A DNA stretch of 13,843 bases from Glomus cerebriforme (lineage: Eukaryota > Glomeromycota > Glomeromycetes > Glomerales > Glomeraceae): positions 13,522 to 27,364 of the forward strand of contig QKYT01000735.1 of NCBI GenBank assembly GCA_003550305.1, written 5' to 3'. Of the stretch, positions 9,012 to 13,843 are shown one piece after another. The notes under the pieces were generated by a model that was given only the letters and a program-made list of their open reading frames with translations, was not told the DNA's origin and did no database searches. The position numbers and the translations under genes are program-made. The stretch's first letter is position 1; each line of letters opens with the position of its first letter.

Positions 9012-9404
9012 GTATTGATATGAATATAATTCAATGAACCAAAAACATTTGATCGTATTAAAAATGTAGTTTCAGTTAAAAGAATTTTATGATTAAAAAA
9101 TTTTTTATTTGTTAAAAAAAATTGGTTATTGATGATGATAAATTTTTTAAGCGTAATGATGTAATTGGTTTAAAAAAAAATTTAAGCCATTTCCTTTTTT
9201 AGATAAAGTCGATACGATTTAATAATTTTAATTTATCATGTGAAAATGAAAAGGTTAATACTGTTAAGTGTTAACGCACATGTCAATCTTTTTTTTAAAA
9301 GTCACGCTAATTCTAAATGAAAAAATTTTTTTTCGGTTCACTTTTTTTAAAAAAAAAAAAAAATTTTAGAATAATTTTATTGTCTATTCTAATTTTGTAA
9401 CGTT
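9012..9404. other. intergenic; 5' flank of the kinase gene
   Basis: Several homopolymer runs precede the kinase start, notably T7-A15-type tracts at about 9344-9366, some 40 bp before the ATG. Poly(dA:dT) tracts of this kind often mark nucleosome-poor promoters, so a promoter role is plausible. No other signal is seen. Confidence 0.45.
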
Positions 9405-10816
9405 ATGGAGCAAAAATATCTCAATGATGATGTATTTGAACAAATAAAAGACTTTAACCATTGTCATTTAACTGAAGAACAAAAATTGTTAATTGATAAA
9501 CTAATAATAAATGAAGAATTAAAAGAACGTTATAAAATTTATGGTTTATGTAAAAAATGCAAACAACCTAATATTAATATTCATGGTTGGTGTCAATCAT
9601 GTAACGCTAAAAATTTTCAACAAAATTTCAAAAATTGGAGCAGTGGAAACTCTGATGTTGATAAATTTATCCAAGATTCTCAACTTAATGCAAAAAATAG
9701 ATATGAAAAATTAGAATGGATTGAATATAATAAATTTGAAAATATTGAATATATTACAAAGGGAGGTTTTGGAACAATATATAAAGCATATTGGAAGGAA
9801 GGATGTAAAAATGTTGCATTAAAAAGTTTAAAATAATTCAAAAAACATAACATTGAAATTTTTAAATGAGGTAATATTTTTTAATTCGTAATTTTAATCA
9901 ATACTTCAAATGGAAGCTAATTTTTACTTTATATTATTGTTAGATAAATTTACACTTGAAAATGAATAATTCAAGTTACGTTATTTATATTTATGGCATT
10001 TCTAAAGATCCTAAAACNAGTAATTTTATGATGGTAATGGATTATGCAGAAATGGGTAATTTAAGGCAAAGATTAAATAGTGATTTCGATTCATTGAGTT
10101 GGATGGATAAATTTGTTGTTTTATTGGAGATTGCATGTGGTCTTGAAGATATTCATGAAAAAGGATTAACTCATCGGGATTTTCATAGTGGTAACATATT
10201 AAGTATTAGTAGTTATGATTATTGTATTACTGATTTAGGATTATGTAAACCAGCAAATGTAAAAGATGATAAAGTATATGGAGTATTGCCATATGTAGCN
10301 CCNGAANTTTTAAGAGGAAAAAAATATACACAAGAAAGTGATNTTTATAGTTTTGGAATTATTATATATGAAGTAATTAACGGATTTCCTCCTTATTATG
10401 ATATACCTCATGAAGAGTTTTTAGCAATAAAAATTTGCCAGGGACTTAGACCAAGTTTTAATATTAAAGTCCCTCAATTAATAGTTGATATATTTAAACA
10501 ATGTGTAGATGNNGATCCATCAANAAGACCAACTGCAANATATTTACGTNAAANATTTAATCAATGGTGGAATGAATTAGATGAGAATGAAGAAAATAGT
10601 GAAATTTGTAAACAAAGTATTGAAGCAGATGAAATTAATGAAAAACAAGCATCATTTACAAAATCAGATAATAGTAAACTTATATATGCTACACGTCATC
10701 AAGCTATTTATACAAGTAGACTATTGAATTTCAAAAATTTACCTGAACCAAAAAATGCAGATGATGAGGAAAAACCAAAAAATGCAGGATCAGAGAAAGA
10801 ATATTCAATTAATTAA
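9405..10816 (+). CDS. zinc-ribbon-like protein kinase (TKL-type), 2 exons, one 1-nt frameshift
   Basis: Exon 1 is 9405-9870 and exon 2 is 9944-10816, with a 73-bp GT-AG intron (gtaatat...gttag). The predicted product is about 445 residues once one extra A in the AAAA run at 9830-9833 is discounted. Residues 49-66 hold C-x2-C-x10-C-x2-C, a likely zinc knuckle. The kinase domain begins near 112 with a KGGFGT glycine-rich loop (119-124) and a VALK lysine (140). Exon 2 carries the HRDFHSGN catalytic loop (232-239), DLG in place of DFG (252-254), APE (274-276, written with ambiguous bases), SD.YSFG and ..RPTA. Catalytic Lys, Asp and Asn are all present, so an active Ser/Thr or dual-specificity kinase is inferred. 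The tail includes IYTSRLLNFKNLPEPKNADD, which I recall as typical of a very large kinase family in Glomeromycotina. Eleven N bases lie in exon 2. The start is the first ATG after an AT-rich leader; no other in-frame start fits the family N-terminus. It is divergent from the channel gene, with about 1.5 kb between the starts. Confidence 0.85.
9830..9836 (+). other. single-base frameshift in the kinase gene (A run)
   Basis: As written, the frame runs ...VALKSLK then TAA at 9834-9836. If one A of the four at 9830-9833 is ignored, the frame continues as ...VALKSLNNSKNITLKFLNE to the donor at 9871, then enters exon 2 in phase 0. The recovered residues cover the region expected to form helix C of the kinase (glutamate at about 155). 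A homopolymer location favours a sequencing indel over a true mutation. Confidence 0.75.
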
Positions 10817-10884
10817 TACTATTTATTATTTGACTTTGTTTTAAAATAATGTAATATTAATTTTATTAATTTTTTATTTTATAG

Positions 10885-10931
10885 ATTCTACAATATTTGA
10901 TTTTACTAAACTTAAAATTTTAAAATCTTAA
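10885..10931 (+). pseudogene. possible vestigial last exon of the kinase gene
   Basis: After a TTTTATAG acceptor at 10884 the sequence reads, in phase 1, (D)STIFDFTKLKILKS then TAA at 10929. The phrase xFDFTKLxI resembles the C-terminal end I associate with this kinase family. The preceding coding end (...EKEYSIN, stop at 10814-10816) has no GT donor at the expected place: the sequence there is TTCAATTAATTAATAC. I infer that the donor was lost, so the protein ends a few residues later and this exon is no longer joined. The alternative is chance resemblance in a 3' UTR. Confidence 0.4.
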
Positions 10932-12535
10932 AAATTTACCTTAAGGATTAATATTATGATATTAATAATTATTATTTATTTATTTATTTATTTGTTTTTT
11001 TTAGATTAAATTACCAAAGATTACCACGTTCAGATTATAGTTTAAAATAGAAATATCCATTTTATTATCCAAAATGATACTTGTTTGTAGTGTAGTTTTT
11101 TGTTTTTTTTTTGTTTGTTGTGCACCTATTTTTCCTTACATTACATTATTTAAAAATTCTTTAACAATAAATTATATCTTATTTCAACATTTATTATTAT
11201 TTTTCTTAATAAAATATAAGTAACAAAAATTAAATGAAAATACAGTAATTGCATGTTGAAATATTGTAATCCAAACATAACCATCGATGTTCTAAACAAA
11301 GCTAGTCAGATTACATCCCAAACTACCATCTAAGATCGGATTAGTTTAGGACATGATCAAGTTTCGGATATAAAATTTCTCAAGTTTGATTTTGGACATG
11401 GACTACAATAGAAACAAAAATAAACTTTTTTTATTTATTTTAAAAAATAATTTTTAATATTTCATTCTCAACCCCACTAACGGAACGTTTTAATGGTTTT
11501 ATTCCAAATTTAGATTTCAGATGATAATCACGGGTTTGACGAGAAAAACCATCTATTTAAATTAAACTTTTTTAAATATAATTAAAAGTTGCAATATCGT
11601 TATCAACAAATGTCAATATTCTTAAAATTATTATATAATCTTTTTTTTTAACAAGTATCTTATCCATATTTATAAAAAATGATTTTTTATTTTAAATTTT
11701 AACATTTAATGATATATCAAAAATGTCTCTTTTTTTTTAAAGAGAAAGTTCTCAATGTTCCTAATTCTAATTTTAATAATAATAGTTCTACTTTCAATAA
11801 AATTAATCACGGTTAAAATAATAAAGATGAAAACTTCGTCCAATTCTTTTATCAAAGTTAATATCTTATTAAAATCTTGTAAGAAAATATCTAAATTAAA
11901 TGAAGACTGTGCAATTTAAAACATCAATTATTTTGTTGGAAGTAATAAGAAAAAGTTATCTTTTTAATATTGTATAAGTTAAGTTAATAGGTGTATAATT
12001 ACTTTTTTTCCAAATAAAGTGTTAAGGATTTTATAAATTTTACCATATGTTTGCTTGAACCAACCATTATTATATCTGTCAATCCACTGGATGGATATAA
12101 AAATGAATGTAAAAACATGGAATAGAATTTCAAAGTATCAGTTATCATTTGGATGATTTCAATGAAGAGAAATATATCCATTCTAATATTACCTATATCC
12201 CATGGTTTACCAATTTATGGTTGCTTTTTTCAATCGTTTCAATTCTAATCAATGGTCCAATTTGTTATCACGTTTGGGAATTATATTTGCGACATTATTT
12301 ATAATATTTTTAAAATATTCATTATTAAAAACCAAAATTCAATTCGCATAAAATTAGTTTCTCAAATATGGTGTTTCGTGTAATATATAACATGTAAAAA
12401 TATTAAATATGAATTTATAATACTTGTATAATATTTTAGAATGGGTTTGACCCATAAACATTTAACACATCGATTAGTCAAACTTTCTCAAAGCAAATCA
12501 CAGTACATCACAATAAATAAATTAATCACCAAAAT
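10932..12535. other. intergenic, AT-rich, no gene supported
   Basis: AATAAA hexamers at 11166-11171 and 11208-11213 are possible kinase polyadenylation signals. A slightly richer patch at about 11325-11405 (aagatcggattag ... ttttggacatggac) repeats ggacatg and caagttt, and may be a worn dispersed repeat. The 60-codon minus-strand frame at 11999-12181 has no recognisable features and is not called. Confidence 0.5.
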
Positions 12536-12965
12536 TTTTGATGTCAGATTTTGCGACACGAGATATGGCTATAAAGACTTCATGTTTTATCCTCATTTTG
12601 GTTCAAGATTGCTATCATCCATTTTGGAGAATTATTATCTGTAAATTAAATACCTCATCAACTTTATAAGATTTTGTTTTATGGATTTCTTTATATTTGA
12701 TCTTTTCCGGTAATAACTTTAAGAGTTTCTGTAATAAAAATTTTGTTAATAAGTCAAAAATGATTGTATGAGTTTGCCTGGAAATTCATTCGTACATAAT
12801 GTCTTTAGAATTTTTTATATCTTACTAATCATGATAATTTTTTTTTCGCTATGAAGATTTTCCAACTTAAAATGTACAATTGAACATGATTTGTAATTTA
12901 TTTATTTTTTTTTATTAATCAATCACTTACATGATATATTATACATATTCCCTCCTATCTGCTAC
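12536..12965 (-). pseudogene. decayed fragment of the channel gene, copy B
   Basis: Plus-strand sequence from about 12536 (gatgtcagattttgcgacac) follows the antisense of channel exon 4 at 7132-7355. It continues through intron 3, a shortened exon 3 (ctatgaagattttccaa), intron 2 and the exon 2 donor (tcacttac, then ccctcc). It keeps more of exon 4 than copy A, including the part antisense to VAISRVTISDM. Its exon 3 lacks the same large internal segment and the same short segment as copy A. Stops and indels break the frame. The short plus-strand reading frame at 12441-12644 is a shadow of this remnant. Confidence 0.75.
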
Positions 12966-13400
12966 TAAATAATAATATCTATTTGTAGATCAATGAACTG
13001 AAAGTTCAAATCATACATATAATTAAATTGAGAGAAATTTTCATTTGTCATGATCACAAAATACTTCATGTTACATGAAAATATGTAACGTAATTTAATA
13101 ACTAATGTATGATAGGAGATTATAAAACCAGTAAGCCACACCAATATTACCACAAAATTTTCATTCCGACGTGATTTTGTAGTACAATAAGTCACAAAAT
13201 TTATAAAGTTCAAACTTTTTTAATCAAATCTTTATAAATTTAATAAAGCCTTTATGATTAGCCAATAAGAATTTATATAAAATCTCATGATTGTGAACGC
13301 CTATGTAAATATTTTATGCTTCTCTTTTTTATAACGTAAAATTAATTTTATATGTATGGTAAGAATAGAATTTAGAAATATATTTTTATTCTACATAATT
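12966..13400. repeat. duplicated flank beyond channel remnant B
   Basis: This is the partner of 1476-1700, containing ctttataaatttaataaagcc, attagccaataag, gtaaatattttatgcttc and ttataacgtaaaat in the same order. It is about 200 bp longer: roughly 13085-13215 has no counterpart in the left copy, so one copy gained or lost a segment. The 82-codon minus-strand frame here has no support as a gene. Confidence 0.6.
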
Positions 13401-13426
13401 TAATAATCCAGATTATATTTTTATAG

Positions 13427-13843
13427 ATGACAAAAATGAAGTAAAGGGTAAATCAAAAAGAATTTATTCTGATCAATCTGATGGTATTATATATTCTGTT
13501 TAATATGATTTTATTTTTAAATAGATGATGAAAAAAAAAATTAAACTGATGATAATTTTAAAAAAGTAAAATTAAATAACAATGAAGGTAAGTAATTATA
13601 TTATTTCGTTTTTATATTTGTATTTAGATTTTAATTTCAAAAANATATGTATATTATTGTCATNATTGTAGTTAAATATTCATACATACGAAGAAGTTAT
13701 ATTGCAATCGATGGTAGGAATTTGTATTTAATTATTAAATTATTCTTTATTCTTTCTATTAATAAATAAATTTTCCTATTATATGTAGATGATGATGAAA
13801 TTACTAATAATCCAAACTTTCATTCAAAAGATCAAGATGAATT
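13427..13843 (+). CDS. possible 5' part of a multi-exon gene, cut by the window edge
   Basis: Three short blocks have exon-like bounds. 13427-13483 follows ttttatag and ends before gtattat, reading (D)DKNEVKGKSKRIYSDQSD. 13525-13587 follows taaatag and ends before gtaagta, reading (D)DEKKN, then TAA at 13542-13544, then TDDNFKKVKLNNNE. 13789 to the edge follows tatgtag and reads (D)DDEITNNPNFHSKDQDE. All are in phase 1 at their start, and the first two are also in phase 1 at their end. The middle block has an in-frame stop directly after an A10 run. No start codon or family was identified. The 201 bp between the last two blocks include two N bases. This could be a real, damaged or falsely assembled gene, or chance. 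Confidence 0.35.

Noticed and set aside
8715..9037. Three overlapping open frames on both strands in the hairpin element
   Set aside because: They are mirror images of each other caused by the inverted repeat; their residue content follows the repeated tccgg motif and no family is recognisable.
12441..12644. 67-codon plus-strand frame
   Set aside because: Its second half is antisense to channel remnant B, whose homology is on the minus strand.
13000..13020. gttcaaatc resembling a tRNA T-arm
   Set aside because: There is no matching acceptor stem, D-arm or anticodon arm upstream.

Overview
The window looks like nuclear DNA of an arbuscular mycorrhizal fungus (Glomeromycotina, most like Rhizophagus). 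This is inferred from very AT-rich sequence, short introns (70-130 bp) with GTAAG-type donors, and two genes whose architectures I associate with large expanded families in these fungi. No database was searched, so the species is an inference.

Layout. Positions 1-1134 hold no intact gene. About 1135-1475 is a decayed minus-strand fragment (copy A) of the channel gene that lies in the middle of the window. Positions 2085-2700 hold repeats: a CG-rich palindromic ATCCG island, a two-copy 117-bp tandem repeat whose unit looks like a short spliced exon, and a small hairpin. The main gene runs on the minus strand from 7885 to 3022. I resolve ten exons, including a 28-nt microexon, coding for about 1368 residues: a WD40/beta-propeller-like N-terminal half, a helical linker, a six-helix ion-transport (TRP-like) domain, and an acidic tail ending in a predicted coiled coil. 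The gene reads through except for one 1-nt frameshift near 7059. Positions 7886-9404 are the intergenic stretch between this gene and the divergently transcribed kinase gene. It contains a roughly 250-bp near-perfect inverted-repeat (MITE-like) element at 8761-9011. The kinase gene (9405-10816, plus strand, two exons) has a CxxC...CxxC zinc-ribbon-like N-terminus and a tyrosine-kinase-like catalytic domain with DLG in place of DFG. It also carries a 1-nt frameshift in an A run, plus eleven ambiguous bases. Positions 10932-12535 have no gene. About 12536-12965 is a second decayed channel-gene fragment (copy B), on the same strand as copy A and sharing its internal deletions. At the right edge (13427-13843, plus strand) there are three short exon-like blocks, all in phase 1 and all beginning with acidic codons; they may be the start of a further gene.

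How it fits together: the window shows local duplication and decay of a membrane-channel gene, with one near-intact copy flanked by two older remnants, next to a member of an expanded kinase family. The WD40-channel and the zinc-ribbon kinase are plausibly sensory and signalling proteins, but nothing here shows that they act in one pathway. I found no bacterial-type operon, CRISPR array, rRNA or convincing tRNA.
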